Source: Actinomycetes bacterium (GTDB lineage: Bacteria; Actinomycetota; Acidimicrobiia; Acidimicrobiales; RAAP-2). From it: DNA of 38,503 bases. The stretch lies in the NCBI GenBank assembly GCA_021785695.1, contig JAJYEQ010000016.1, positions 1 to 38,503 of the forward strand, in the 5' to 3' direction. The position numbers were made by a program, and so were the translations under genes. Shown piece by piece: positions 26,243 through 35,866 of this stretch (within the stretch, counting starts at the first letter, position 1; the number at the start of each line of letters is the position of its first letter). The notes beneath the pieces are model-generated. The model was not told where the DNA came from. It did not search any database and worked only from the letters and a program-made list of their open reading frames with translations.

Positions 26243-26548
26243 GTGGCAGTGAAACTCCGTTTGGTGCGGATGGGCAAGAAGAAGCAGCCGACCTACCGCG
26301 TCGTGGCCATCGACAGCCGTCGGTCGCGCTCGGGGGCCTACCTCGAGATCGTCGGCACCTACCAGCCTCGCGGGATCTCCGACGCCGAGCCCGAGACCGT
26401 GGCGACCATCGACAACGAGCGGGCCGTCCACTGGCTGCGCAACGGCGCCCAGCCCAGCGACCGGGTCGCGCGCATCCTGGAGCGCTCCGGCGCCATGGCG
26501 GCGTTCCGCTCGGCGACCGCGGCGCCCGCCGAGAGCGAGCCCTCGTGA
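26243..26548 (+). CDS. rpsP: 30S ribosomal protein S16
   Basis: A 101-residue bS16. The N-terminus MAVKLRLVRMGKKKQPTYR, the RRSRSGAYLEIVGTYQP core and an acidic tail rich in Ala/Glu are characteristic. The GTG at 26243 has GGGAAGGA about 9 nt upstream. It heads the rpsP-khpA-rimM-trmD-rplS ribosome/tRNA-modification operon; its stop overlaps khpA by 4 bp. Confidence 0.97.
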   Translation: MAVKLRLVRMGKKKQPTYRVVAIDSRRSRSGAYLEIVGTYQPRGISDAEPETVATIDNERAVHWLRNGAQPSDRVARILERSGAMAAFRSATAAPAESEPS

Positions 26549-26847
26549 GCGACGAGCTGACTCCCGACTACGTCGAAGGGGACATCAACCAGGTGGGTGG
26601 CGCGATCGCGCCGCTGTCGACGGCCGTGCTCGAGTACCTGGCGACGTCGCTGGCCGACGATCCCGCCGCCGTGCGCATCGACGTCTCGCACCGTCACGAC
26701 AAGGCCGTGCTCTCCCTCTCGGTGGGGCCCGACGACATGGGGCGCATCATCGGCCGACGCGGGCGCACCGCGCAGGCCCTCCGGACGCTGGTGGCCGCTG
26801 CCGGATCACGCGAGGGCGTGACGACCTCGGTCGACATCGTCGACTGA
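26545..26847 (+). CDS. khpA: KH-domain RNA-binding protein KhpA
   Basis: A 100-residue protein with a single KH domain. The RNA-binding GxxG loop is in GRIIGRRGRTAQALR (about 67-81). KhpA proteins bind RNA, often with KhpB/Jag, and lie between rpsP and rimM in many Gram-positives. The GTG start is coupled to rpsP, and rimM follows one base after the stop. The N-terminal 20 residues are a variable acidic extension. Confidence 0.92.
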   Translation: MSDELTPDYVEGDINQVGGAIAPLSTAVLEYLATSLADDPAAVRIDVSHRHDKAVLSLSVGPDDMGRIIGRRGRTAQALRTLVAAAGSREGVTTSVDIVD

Positions 26848-26848
26848 C

Positions 26849-27325
26849 GTGCCCGATGGGCGCCTGCTCGAGGTCGGGCGGATCGTCCGGGCGCACGGGC
26901 TGCGCGGCCAGTTGGTGGTCGACCTGTGGTCTCCTCGTCGCGAGCGCCTGGCCGCGGGCTCACGGCTGAGCACGCCGCAGGGGAGCCTCGTGGTGCGCGA
27001 CGCGCACCCGCACGGAACCCTCTTCCTGGTCTCCTTCGAGGGGATCGAGCGCCGCGAGGACGCCGAGTCCTGGCGGGGCGTGGTCCTGTCGGCTCCCGAG
27101 ACCGGGAGCCACGATGAGGCGACCATCTGGATCGACGACCTGTTCGGGGCGGCCGTCTACGACCAGGACGGCCGTCACCGCGGCGCGGTCGTGAGCGTCG
27201 AGGCCAATCCGGCGAGCGACCTGCTGGTCCTCGACGACGGGACGCTGGTCCCCCTGCACTTCGTGACGCGCGTAGCGGCCCACGAGCGCGTCGACGTCGA
27301 CGTGCCCGAGGGGATCTTCCCGTGA
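26849..27325 (+). CDS. rimM: Ribosome maturation factor RimM
   Basis: A 158-residue 30S assembly factor that acts on the head of the small subunit with S19. The N-terminal RimM domain contains GRIVRAHGLRGQLVV, and the C-terminal PRC barrel includes DLFGAAVYDQDG and DLLVLDDGTLVPLHF. It is somewhat short but complete. The GTG start has no clear Shine-Dalgarno and lies one base after khpA, so it depends on coupling. The stop overlaps trmD (GTGA). Confidence 0.95.
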   Translation: MPDGRLLEVGRIVRAHGLRGQLVVDLWSPRRERLAAGSRLSTPQGSLVVRDAHPHGTLFLVSFEGIERREDAESWRGVVLSAPETGSHDEATIWIDDLFGAAVYDQDGRHRGAVVSVEANPASDLLVLDDGTLVPLHFVTRVAAHERVDVDVPEGIFP

Positions 27326-28071
27326 GCTTCGCCGTCGACGTCATCACCCTGTTCCCGGAGGCTGTGGCCGACTACGCCCGGACCTCCATCCTCGGGCGGG
27401 CCGCCGCCGAGGGCCACTGGCGCCTGCGGACCCTCGACCCGCGCTCCTGGACCGCCGACGTGCACCGCACGGTGGACGACACCCCCTACGGCGGCGGCGC
27501 CGGCATGGTGATGCGGCCCGAGCCCATCGTGGACCTGGTCGAGTCGGTGCCCGACCTGGCCCGACCCGTGCTGGCGCTAACGCCCGCGGGCCGGCCCTTC
27601 ACCCAGGCCGACGCGCGCCGCCTGGCCGCGGGGACCGGCCTGACCCTCCTGTGCGGGCGCTACGAGGGCATCGACCAGCGTGCCGTGGACCTGGTGGCGA
27701 ACGAGGAGGTGAGCGTCGGGGACTTCGTCCTGGCCGGCGGGGAGCTGGCCGCGCTGTGCGTCATGGAGGCCGTCGTGCGCCTGGTGCCGGGCGTGCTGGG
27801 CAACGAGGACTCCCTCGAGGAGGAGAGCTTCGGTGCTGGCCTGCTGGAGTATCCCCACTACACGCGGCCGGCCACCTACCGGGGTCGCGACGTCCCCGCG
27901 GTGCTGCGCTCGGGGGATCACGCGGCCATCGCCGCCTGGCGCCGGGCGCAGTCGCTGGCCCGCACGCGAGACCGCCGACCCGATCTCCTGGCCCGCCGGG
28001 GCGGGCTCAGCGCCACCGAGCGCGAGCTCCTCGATCGCCACCGGTTGGATGATCCGGCCCCGGGCGAGTAG
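27322..28071 (+). CDS. trmD: tRNA (guanine37-N1)-methyltransferase
   Basis: A 249-residue SPOUT enzyme that makes m1G37 in tRNA, preventing frameshifting. It shows VDVITLFPE at the N-terminus, DDTPYGGGAGMVM, and the trefoil-knot SAM site LLCGRYEGIDQR and SVGDFVLAGGELA, then YPHYTRP. The GTG start is coupled to rimM. The TAG stop at 28069-28071 is the beginning of the rplS -10 hexamer. Confidence 0.97.
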   Translation: MSFAVDVITLFPEAVADYARTSILGRAAAEGHWRLRTLDPRSWTADVHRTVDDTPYGGGAGMVMRPEPIVDLVESVPDLARPVLALTPAGRPFTQADARRLAAGTGLTLLCGRYEGIDQRAVDLVANEEVSVGDFVLAGGELAALCVMEAVVRLVPGVLGNEDSLEEESFGAGLLEYPHYTRPATYRGRDVPAVLRSGDHAAIAAWRRAQSLARTRDRRPDLLARRGGLSATERELLDRHRLDDPAPGE

Positions 28072-28074
28072 ACT
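28045..28074 (+). promoter_or_regulatory. rplS promoter: TTGGAT - 18 bp - TAGACT
   Basis: A -35-like TTGGAT at 28045-28050 and a -10 TAGACT at 28069-28074 are 18 bp apart. This is the only promoter in the window with a recognisable -35 box. The whole element lies at the 3' end of trmD, and the -10 starts with its TAG stop codon. Confidence 0.55.
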
Positions 28075-28101
28075 CTACTGACCCGAGACCCGGAGGCTGC
28101 C

Positions 28102-28458
28102 ATGATCCCGACCGAACTGATCGACCGTGACTCGCTGCGCACCGACGTCCCGGCATTCCGCCCCGGCGACACCCTGAAAGTGCACGTGCGGGTCGTGGAG
28201 GGCACCCGGGAGCGGGTCCAGGTTTTCCAGGGTGTGGTGCTGCGCCGTCAGGGCGCGGGCGTCCACGAGACCTTCACCGTGCGCAAGATCAGCTTCGGCG
28301 TGGGCGTCGAGCGGACCTTCCCGGTGCACGCGCCGACGATCGCCAAGATCGAGGTCGAGTCCTACGGGGACGTGCGGCGCGCGAAGCTGTACTACCTGCG
28401 CGCGCTGCGCGGACGGGCGGCCCGGATCAAGGAGCGCCGCGTCACCGAGCGCTCCTAG
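28102..28458 (+). CDS. rplS: 50S ribosomal protein L19
   Basis: A 118-residue bL19 at the subunit interface. It has [47 protein letters not shown] and the C-terminal [18 protein letters not shown], all conserved. The ATG has CGGAGG about 6 nt upstream and its own promoter-like element. Confidence 0.98.
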   Translation: MIPTELIDRDSLRTDVPAFRPGDTLKVHVRVVEGTRERVQVFQGVVLRRQGAGVHETFTVRKISFGVGVERTFPVHAPTIAKIEVESYGDVRRAKLYYLRALRGRAARIKERRVTERS

Positions 28459-28464
28459 GGCGCC

Positions 28465-28755
28465 ATGGGCGAAGAAGAGCTGGACGACTACGAGGCCAGC
28501 CTGGAGCTGTCGCTGGTCCAGGAGTACAAGGCCGTGGTGGGGATGTTCCACTACGCCGTGGAGACCGACCGCCGCTTCTACCTGGCCAATGACGTCGCGG
28601 TCGAGGTGCGCGAGTCCACGCCCGCGATGGTCGAGCTGACGCTCACCGACGCGTGGGTGTGGGACATGTACCGCGCGGCGCGTTTCGTGCCCTCCGTGCG
28701 GGTGCTGACGTTCCGCGACGTGAACATCGAGCGCCTGCCCAAAGACGAGCTCTAG
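28465..28755 (+). CDS. DUF2469 family protein
   Basis: A 96-residue actinobacterial conserved protein of unknown function (DUF2469), found near rplS across the phylum. Recognisable parts are the acidic N-terminus, the DDYEASLELSLVQEYK segment, TDRRFYLANDV, and the strongly conserved DAWVWDMYRAARFVPSVRVLTFRDVNIE. It has no membrane segment or signal peptide and is acidic and probably cytoplasmic. It starts 6 bp after the rplS stop with no strong ribosome binding site of its own. Its presence supports an actinobacterial origin. Confidence 0.88.
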   Translation: MGEEELDDYEASLELSLVQEYKAVVGMFHYAVETDRRFYLANDVAVEVRESTPAMVELTLTDAWVWDMYRAARFVPSVRVLTFRDVNIERLPKDEL

Positions 28756-28761
28756 GGGACC

Positions 28762-29223
28762 GTGGAGCTCGTCGGGGTCCGGGCGACCCGCCACGAGGCG
28801 GTGCGCGTGGACCTGGAGCCCGGCTGCCTGCTCGACGTGCCCGACGGTGTGGCCGCACTGGTGCTGGCCGCCCGCGGCGTCGACGGGACCGGACCCTGGC
28901 TGCGCGTGGGGCCCCACTACCCCGCCGCCCTGGCCGCCCGGGACCTGGCGGCGCTGGCCTGGATCATCGACGTCACCGACGCGGTGGTCGAGGGGCCCGA
29001 TGCGCTCGACCAGGCGCACGTGGTGCGCGCGCTGCTCAGCGGGGATCCCGTCAGCCTGGAGAGCCCGGTGGCCACGCTGGTGGAGGCCTACAACCGCCCG
29101 GCGCCACCCCACGCGATCACCGTGTGGGCGTGGGTCGCAGGCGAGCTGCGCGACGGGGAGCGGACCCTGCGGCCCGGGCCGACGCGGCGCGGGCGGACGC
29201 CCTGGGGCGAGGCTCCGCGCTAG
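28762..29223 (+). CDS. Hypothetical protein in the rplS operon
   Basis: A 153-residue protein that I do not recognise. Codon use (high third-position GC) matches the neighbours, so it is probably real. The N-terminal half is valine/leucine-rich with beta-like segments (VDLEPGCLLDVPDG, ALVLAARGVDG); a middle segment LAALAWIIDVTDAVVEG is followed by a helical part ending VATLVEAYNRPAPPHAITVW. There is no signal peptide and no obvious catalytic motif. The GTG start lies 6 bp after the DUF2469 stop. It may be lineage-specific. Confidence 0.55.
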   Translation: MELVGVRATRHEAVRVDLEPGCLLDVPDGVAALVLAARGVDGTGPWLRVGPHYPAALAARDLAALAWIIDVTDAVVEGPDALDQAHVVRALLSGDPVSLESPVATLVEAYNRPAPPHAITVWAWVAGELRDGERTLRPGPTRRGRTPWGEAPR

Positions 29224-29257
29224 GCCCGCGCCGTGCGAGGGCGTCGAGCCGCCCGAG

Positions 29258-29263
29258 TAGGTT
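29258..29263 (+). promoter_or_regulatory. -10 hexamer TAGGTT, leaderless nfo promoter
   Basis: TAGGTT ends 7 nt before the ATG at 29271, with no Shine-Dalgarno between. Confidence 0.5.
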
Positions 29264-29270
29264 GGTGCCG

Positions 29271-30180
29271 ATGAACATCGGGGCGCACGTTCGCGGCGGC
29301 GGCTCGCTGATCCCCTCCCTGGAGGCGGGCGCGGCCCTGGGGGCGACATCGATCCAGGTCTTCGTCCAGAGTCCCCGCATGTGGAAGCCCACGCAGTACG
29401 CGCCCGAGGTCCTGGAGGCCTACCGGGAGGCTCAGCGGGCCCACCCGACCATCACGCACACCTTCTGCCACGCCACGTACCTGATCAACCTGGCCAGCGA
29501 CGACCCCGCCCTGCTGGAGCGCTCGCGCGCGGCCCTCGCCCACAACCTGCGCGTGGGCCGGCTCATGGGCGCCGCCGGCGTCGTCGTGCACCTGGGCAGC
29601 CACAAGGGAGCGGGTTTCGACACCGCCGTCGCCCAGGTGGCCCAGGCCGTCCAGGACGCCTTGGACAGCGCCGAGTCGGTGCCGGGGGCGTGCCCGCTGC
29701 TGATGGAGAACGCGGCCGGGGCGGGCGGCACCGTCGGACGGAGCCTGGACGAGCTCGAGGCGGTCCTCGAGGCCACCGGGCGCGACGAGCGCATCGGGCT
29801 GTGCCTGGACACCCAGCACCTCTTCGCCAGTGGCGTCGACTACGCGTCGGTGGCGCGGGCCCGCGCACTGATCCGTGAGGTCGAGCGCCGCTTTGGCCGC
29901 TCCCGCCTGGCCTGCCTGCACCTCAACGACTCCAAGACCCCCTTCGGGTCCAACCGCGACCGCCACGCCAACTTGGGCGAGGGCGAGATCACGGCCGCGG
30001 GCCTGGCCCCGCTGCTGGGCCACCCGGCCGTGCGCAACCTGCCCCTGCTGCTCGAGGTCCCCGGCGACGGTGAGGGGCCGCGCGCCCGCGACGTCGAGGC
30101 GGCCCGGGCCATCCACGCCGCGGGTCAGCTGCTCTACCAGCGACCCGCCCGCCGCCACCCCCCCCACCAAGGAGAGCATC

Positions 30181-30188
<8 letters not shown>
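29271..30188 (+). CDS. nfo: Deoxyribonuclease IV (endonuclease IV)
   Basis: A 305-residue AP endonuclease of the xylose-isomerase-like TIM barrel class, which cuts abasic sites in base excision repair. The tri-zinc ligands are visible: H67, H107, E146, D180, H183, H217, D230, H232 and E262. It starts [12 protein letters not shown], as the family does. The C-terminal 20 residues are basic and His-rich, beyond the usual end, and overlap the fumC start by 8 bp. The ATG follows a leaderless-type hexamer. Together with MutM upstream it gives the region two base-excision enzymes. Confidence 0.95.
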
Positions 30189-31565
<1,377 letters not shown>

Positions 31566-31569
<4 letters not shown>

Positions 31570-31898
31570 GGCGCCCGCCGCTGCTCGACCCGGCGGCGCT
31601 GGACGCGTGGTGCGACGCGCATCGCGAGTGGAGCCTCGCCCACGGGCATCTCGTGCGGGTGGTGCGCCTGGCCACGCACCGCGCGGCCGCGGACGTGGTG
31701 GTGGCCCAGGTGGCCATCGCCGACCGCCTCGACCACCACGCAGTGGTCACGCTGATCGACCGCGAGGTGCGCATCGAGCTGTGGACGCACGACCGCGGCG
31801 GCATCACCGAACTGGATCTGGCCTTCGCCAGTGACTTCGATCAGGTGCTGGCGGCGCTCAGCCCACCGGCAGATCCCACAACGCCATCCACTTGGTGA
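31566..31898 (+). CDS. Pterin-4a-carbinolamine dehydratase-like protein
   Basis: A 110-residue protein of the PCD/DCoH fold, which dehydrates 4a-hydroxytetrahydropterin. The active-site region is [12 protein letters not shown] followed by the beta strand [21 protein letters not shown], which matches the family pattern (adjacent histidines, then T-H-D-x-G-G-[IL]-T). The GTG start is coupled to fumC. No aromatic amino acid hydroxylase is in the window, so its substrate is unclear; many bacterial members act on molybdopterin or have unknown roles. The last 41 bp overlap the convergent pspAB gene. Confidence 0.8.
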
Positions 31899-32433
31899 GG
31901 TCGGGCTCGATGGGCAGGTCACCACTCAAGAACGAGCGGGCGCGCAGCTCGAGCTCGTTGTCGCGCTGCTCGCCGGCTCGCGGGGCGAAGGGGTAGAAGG
32001 AGCCCTGCTTCTCCAGGTAGACCAGGCGTAGATCTCCCTCGCCGGGAGCGTGCTGGGGGACGAAGCCGAAGACGGCGCACAGCAGGTGGGGGCCCAGGCC
32101 GTGGTCGACCAGCGTGCTGGCCGCGCCGTGGACGCGGGTGACGAGCGACCCGATGTCGGGGTCGTCGATGACCACCCAGCGGAAGCCGAACGAGTCGGTG
32201 CTCATCGAGACCGTCGAGGGGTCGGCGCCCACCTGGAGCAGCTCGAGGATCTCGGTGTCGGACGCGCTGGCGTTCTCGCCGCTGCCCGCCTTGAAGCAGA
32301 CGCCGCCGTGCCCCGAGCTGACCAGCTCGAGCTCGGTCTCCAGCGTCAGGGCGGCCGTGGGCAGGGCGAAGAGCTGCTCGAGCTTGGGCGGCACCGGCCG
32401 CGTGCGCCCGAAGAGGGTGTCGCGAAGGCCCAC
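31858..32433 (-). CDS. pspAB: PspA-associated protein PspAB
   Basis: A 191-residue soluble protein resembling the PspAB family, found with PspA and HtpX in actinobacteria and archaea. It starts MGLRDTLFGRTRPVPPKLE and continues to a LFALPTAALTLE stretch; the C-terminal end is [14 protein letters not shown]. No membrane segment or catalytic motif is visible, and the molecular role is unknown. The GTG start shares its first base with the last base of the htpX TAG stop (TAGTG), so translation is coupled. The 3' end overlaps the convergent carbinolamine dehydratase gene by 41 bp. Confidence 0.8.
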   Translation of the reverse strand: MGLRDTLFGRTRPVPPKLEQLFALPTAALTLETELELVSSGHGGVCFKAGSGENASASDTEILELLQVGADPSTVSMSTDSFGFRWVVIDDPDIGSLVTRVHGAASTLVDHGLGPHLLCAVFGFVPQHAPGEGDLRLVYLEKQGSFYPFAPRAGEQRDNELELRARSFLSGDLPIEPDLTKWMALWDLPVG

Positions 32434-33338
32434 TAGGCGTTCATCTGGCGCTCGAGCCGGCTGAGCTGCTCGAGACGCCGCTCGAGGGAGGGGTGCGTCG
32501 AGAAGATCGCCGCCGCCGTCCCGCCCGCCAGCGCGGGGGCGAAGAAGAAGGCGTTCATGCCCTCGGCGTGGCGCAGGTCGGTGCGCGGGATGCGGCCGAG
32601 ATCGCCGCTCACGTGGACCAGGGCGCTGGCCAGGACGCTGGGCTTGCCGATGAGGATGGCGCCGGAGCGGTCCGCGGCCAGCTCGCGGTAACGCGACAGG
32701 GCCATCGTGAGCAGGTAGGCGATCACGTAGATCACGAGCGACACCAGCCACGTCAGCATCTCGAGCAGCACGAGGTTCTCGCCGTCGCGGCTGCGCCCCC
32801 CGCCGCCGAGCATGGCGCCCCACATGGCCATGCGGCTCACCAGCCCGGCCAACATGCCCACGCCCGAGGCGACGGTCATGACCGCCACGTCGCGGTGGGC
32901 CACGTGGCTGAGCTCGTGGGCCAGCACCGCCTCGAGCTCCTCGTCGTCGAGCCGGCGCATGAGGCCGCGGGTGGCGCAGATCACCGCGTGGTTCGGGTTG
33001 CGCCCGGTGGCGAAGGCGTTGGGCAGATCGATCTCGGCCACGCCCACGCGGGGCTTGGACATGCCCGACAGGGCGCAGAGCCGGTCGACGATCTGGTGCA
33101 GCCGGGGCTCCTGCTCGGGGGTCACCTCGTGCGCGTGCATCGAGAACATGGCGATCTTGTCGGAGAAGTAGTACTGCGAGAACAGCAGCGCGGCTGCGAT
33201 GACCAGCACCACGACCGTCGAGACGCCCAAGCGGATCAGGATGGTGACGACGATGGCGTAGAGGAGGACCAGCGCCAGGCCCGTCATGAACATGCGCAGG
33301 CTGAGCCCGCGGTCGGCCTCGATGGGGTGCGCGCTCAC
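32433..33338 (-). CDS. htpX: HtpX family membrane zinc metalloprotease
   Basis: A 301-residue M48 protease that degrades misfolded membrane proteins. The zinc site HELSH is at 141-145, with the third ligand E219 in RELAADRSG. Hydrophobic segments lie at about 16-36, 40-55, 152-178 and 190-214, so the catalytic domain faces the cytoplasm. The GTG start overlaps the pspA stop (GTGA), placing it second in a pspA-htpX-pspAB operon for envelope stress. Confidence 0.95.
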   Translation of the reverse strand: MSAHPIEADRGLSLRMFMTGLALVLLYAIVVTILIRLGVSTVVVLVIAAALLFSQYYFSDKIAMFSMHAHEVTPEQEPRLHQIVDRLCALSGMSKPRVGVAEIDLPNAFATGRNPNHAVICATRGLMRRLDDEELEAVLAHELSHVAHRDVAVMTVASGVGMLAGLVSRMAMWGAMLGGGGRSRDGENLVLLEMLTWLVSLVIYVIAYLLTMALSRYRELAADRSGAILIGKPSVLASALVHVSGDLGRIPRTDLRHAEGMNAFFFAPALAGGTAAAIFSTHPSLERRLEQLSRLERQMNA

Positions 33339-34078
33339 GCGGGCTCTCCTGACGGGGTCGAGGAGGGCAGCTGCCCATCGGGTGCGGCCATCTGGGCCTT
33401 GAGGGCGGCCAGCTGGTCGTCCACCGAGGATGAGGAGCCCGCGGCGTCGAGCTGGGCCTGGATGTCGTCGCGCGAGCTGGTCAGATCGGTCAGGGCACCC
33501 GAGGAGAGCAGCTCGTCGAGCGCGCCGCTGCGGGCCTGCATCTCGGACACCTTGTCCTGGGCGCGCTGGAGGGCCGCGCCCGCGTCGCTCATCGACGTCG
33601 AGATGCCGCTGACGGCCTCGGAGACGTGGGCCGAGGCCTCCGCGGCGGTGTAGGTGGCCTTGATGGTCTCCTTCTTGGTCCGGAAGGCCTCTACCTCGGT
33701 CTGGAGGCGCTGGGCCGTCTCGGTCAGCTTGTCCTCCTGCTCGACGATGGAGGCGTGCTGGGAGTCCAGGTCCTGGAGCTGAGCGGCGATGGCCTCGCGG
33801 CGGCTGAGCGCCTCGCGGGCCAGGGGCTCGTTGTTCTGGGCCAGGGCCTCCTTGGCCTGTTCGGCCAGCTTGTCGCCGTGGGACTTGAGCTGCTCGGCCT
33901 GCAGCTCGATGCGCTTGCGCGCCGTCGCCACGTCGGCCACCGCGCGGCGAACCTTGGTGAGGTTGTCGAGCTGTTGCTCGTAGGACAGGTCCAGGGTCTG
34001 GCGCGGGTCCTCGAGCTTGTCGAGAGCGGCGTTGGACTTGGCCTTGAAAATCGTCGTCAGTCGCTTGCCCAAGCTCAT
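33335..34078 (-). CDS. pspA: Phage shock protein A (PspA/IM30)
   Basis: A 247-residue ESCRT-III-like membrane-stress protein that coats damaged inner membrane. It begins MSLGKRLTTIFKAKSNAALDKLEDP, giving the amphipathic helix used for membrane binding, followed by long coiled coils (about 25-190) and a short disordered acidic/Pro-Ser tail. AAGGAGGT lies 4-5 nt upstream of the ATG. It is first in the operon with htpX and pspAB. A TAAAGT hexamer lies at 34106-34101. The TCS or anti-sigma partners known from mycobacteria are not in the window. Confidence 0.95.
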   Translation of the reverse strand: MSLGKRLTTIFKAKSNAALDKLEDPRQTLDLSYEQQLDNLTKVRRAVADVATARKRIELQAEQLKSHGDKLAEQAKEALAQNNEPLAREALSRREAIAAQLQDLDSQHASIVEQEDKLTETAQRLQTEVEAFRTKKETIKATYTAAEASAHVSEAVSGISTSMSDAGAALQRAQDKVSEMQARSGALDELLSSGALTDLTSSRDDIQAQLDAAGSSSSVDDQLAALKAQMAAPDGQLPSSTPSGEPA

Positions 34079-34100
34079 GAGACCTCCTTGATCACCCGCA

Positions 34101-34106
34101 ACTTTA
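34101..34106 (-). promoter_or_regulatory. -10 hexamer TAAAGT for pspA
   Basis: TAAAGT on the minus strand would start transcription near 34094, leaving a short leader with the AAGGAGGT site. No good -35 was found at 17-18 bp, so an alternative sigma factor is possible. Confidence 0.35.
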
Positions 34107-34137
34107 GGGGCATCCTCGCCGTCACGGGACCCCGGCC

Positions 34138-34623
34138 CTATCGCGGTGCGATGTCGCGGTCCTGGCTGTGTGCCTCGTCGGCCAGCGCGAGGCGGTACTG
34201 GTCGAGGGCGCGGGCCAGTTCGGGGTCCCCCAGGGCCAGCATGCGCACCGCGAGCAGGCCGGCGTTGGCCGCCCCATTGACCGCCACCGTGGCCACGGGA
34301 ACGCCCCGGGGCATCTGGACGATCGACAAGAGGGAGTCCAGGCCATCCAGGCGCGCCAGCGCCACCGGGACGCCGATGACCGGCAGCGTGGTCGCGGCGG
34401 CCAGCATCCCGGGCAGGTGGGCGGCGCCCCCGGCACCGGCGATCAGGACCTGGAGCCCCCGCCCGCGCGCGCTGGTCCCGAAGGCCAGCATGTCCTCGGG
34501 CGTGCGGTGTGCTGACACCACCCGGACCTCACGCGCGACCCCGAAGTGGTCCAGGACGTCGAGGGCGCCCGACATGACCTCGTAGTCCGATGCGCTGCCC
34601 ATCACGACGGCGACGAGTGCCAT
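34138..34623 (-). CDS. purE: N5-carboxyaminoimidazole ribonucleotide mutase
   Basis: A 161-residue class I PurE, which converts N5-CAIR to CAIR in purine synthesis. GSASDYEVM at residues 9-17, SAHRTPEDM at 37-45 with the catalytic H39, and [12 protein letters not shown] are diagnostic. The ATG has GGAGGAGGAG just upstream. The start overlaps the end of purK by 22 bp, so the genes are co-transcribed in the order purK-purE. Confidence 0.97.
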   Translation of the reverse strand: MALVAVVMGSASDYEVMSGALDVLDHFGVAREVRVVSAHRTPEDMLAFGTSARGRGLQVLIAGAGGAAHLPGMLAAATTLPVIGVPVALARLDGLDSLLSIVQMPRGVPVATVAVNGAANAGLLAVRMLALGDPELARALDQYRLALADEAHSQDRDIAPR

Positions 34624-35765
34624 GGCTCCTCCTCCCGGGTGCCCCACGCCCGTGCTGCCTCCCATGCTGCCACGCGGGTCGGGGACGCGTGCGGGCCCGT
34701 GGCCGTGACGTGGCCGAGCTTGCGGCCCGGACGCCAGGCCTTGGCGTAGTCGTGCACCCCGAGGTGCGGTCCGCTGGCCGGTGCGGCGGTGGCCCGCGGG
34801 CCTCCCAGCACGTTGACCATGGTGATGTGGGGCGCCGTGGGGGTCGTGGGCCCCAGGGGGAGGCCGGCCACGGCGCGCAGGTGATTGGCGAACTGGCTGG
34901 TGCGCGCGCCCTCGATGGTCCAGTGCCCGGTGTTGTGGGGCCGCAGGGCCAGCTCGTTGACCAGCCATCCCCGGGCGGTCCAGAACAACTCGACGGCGAG
35001 CACCCCGATGGCGTCGATGCGGTCGGCGATCTCGCGGGCCAGGGCCGCGGCCTCGGCCGCGGCGCCGGCGTCCACGCCGCAGGCCGGGTAGTCGACCTCG
35101 ACGCAGGTCCCTCCCGCCTGATAGGTCGAGACGAGGGGGTAGGCCACGACGGTGCCCGCTGGGTCGCGCACGACGATCTGGGCCGCCTCCCCGAGCAGGG
35201 TGAGGCGCTCCTCGATCACCGCCGTGCGTGCGAGGCCCGCGACGATGTCGCGCGCCTCGGTATCCGTGGCGGGGAAGAACACGCCGCGCCCGTCGTAGCC
35301 GCCGGTGGCCGCCTTGACCACGACTGGTGCGTCGAGGGCGGCGAGGAATGCCGCCAGCTCCGGGTCATCGCCGCTGGTGACGATCCCGAAGCGCGGCACG
35401 GGCAGCCCCCAGGCGGCCAGCGCCTGGCGCTGGTGCGCCTTGTCGGCCGCGAAGCGCACGGCATCCGGGTGCGGGCGTACCGGGGTGCCCCGCGACGCGA
35501 GGAGCGCCAGCGCCTCGAGGTTCACCAGCTCGTGGTCCAGAGTGATCACGTCAACGCGCGCGGCCAGCGCCGCGAGCGCCTCGGGATCCGTGGCCGCGCC
35601 GACCAGGAAGTCGGGAATCGTGCGGCGGGCCGGGTCCTCCTCGCTGGCGGCCAGGACGCTCAGGGTGACGGGCAGGTCGTGGGCGGCCTCGCCCATCATG
35701 AGCGCCAACTGCCCGCCACCCACGATGCCGATGCGGACGGGCGTCTGGCGGTCCCCGCGGCTCAC
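34602..35765 (-). CDS. purK: N5-carboxyaminoimidazole ribonucleotide synthase
   Basis: A 387-residue ATP-grasp ligase making N5-CAIR from AIR, bicarbonate and ATP. The N-terminal [16 protein letters not shown], the ATP-grasp [12 protein letters not shown] and [30 protein letters not shown] segments are typical of PurK. The GTG at 35765 is chosen because TAGCGT (35778-35773) ends 7 nt upstream, giving a leaderless start; an in-frame GTG at 35774 would lie inside that hexamer. It is followed by purE with a 22-bp overlap. Confidence 0.95.
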   Translation of the reverse strand: MSRGDRQTPVRIGIVGGGQLALMMGEAAHDLPVTLSVLAASEEDPARRTIPDFLVGAATDPEALAALAARVDVITLDHELVNLEALALLASRGTPVRPHPDAVRFAADKAHQRQALAAWGLPVPRFGIVTSGDDPELAAFLAALDAPVVVKAATGGYDGRGVFFPATDTEARDIVAGLARTAVIEERLTLLGEAAQIVVRDPAGTVVAYPLVSTYQAGGTCVEVDYPACGVDAGAAAEAAALAREIADRIDAIGVLAVELFWTARGWLVNELALRPHNTGHWTIEGARTSQFANHLRAVAGLPLGPTTPTAPHITMVNVLGGPRATAAPASGPHLGVHDYAKAWRPGRKLGHVTATGPHASPTRVAAWEAARAWGTREEEPWHSSPS

Positions 35766-35772
35766 CGTGAGC

Positions 35773-35778
35773 ACGCTA
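35773..35778 (-). promoter_or_regulatory. -10 hexamer TAGCGT, leaderless purK promoter
   Basis: TAGCGT on the minus strand ends 7 nt before the GTG at 35765, supporting the shorter start of purK. Confidence 0.45.
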
Positions 35779-35817
35779 GCGGGTGCCCGGCTCCCCGGGC
35801 GGCGGGGACCGGTCGGC

Positions 35818-35823
35818 TACGGT
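35818..35823 (+). promoter_or_regulatory. -10 hexamer TACGGT for the DoxX-like gene
   Basis: TACGGT would give a leader of about 37 nt that includes the GGGAGGGAG ribosome binding site before the GTG at 35867. Confidence 0.3.
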
Positions 35824-35866
35824 GGGTCGCGCGCGTCGCGGGAGCGGCGCCGGGAGGGAGTGGGCC

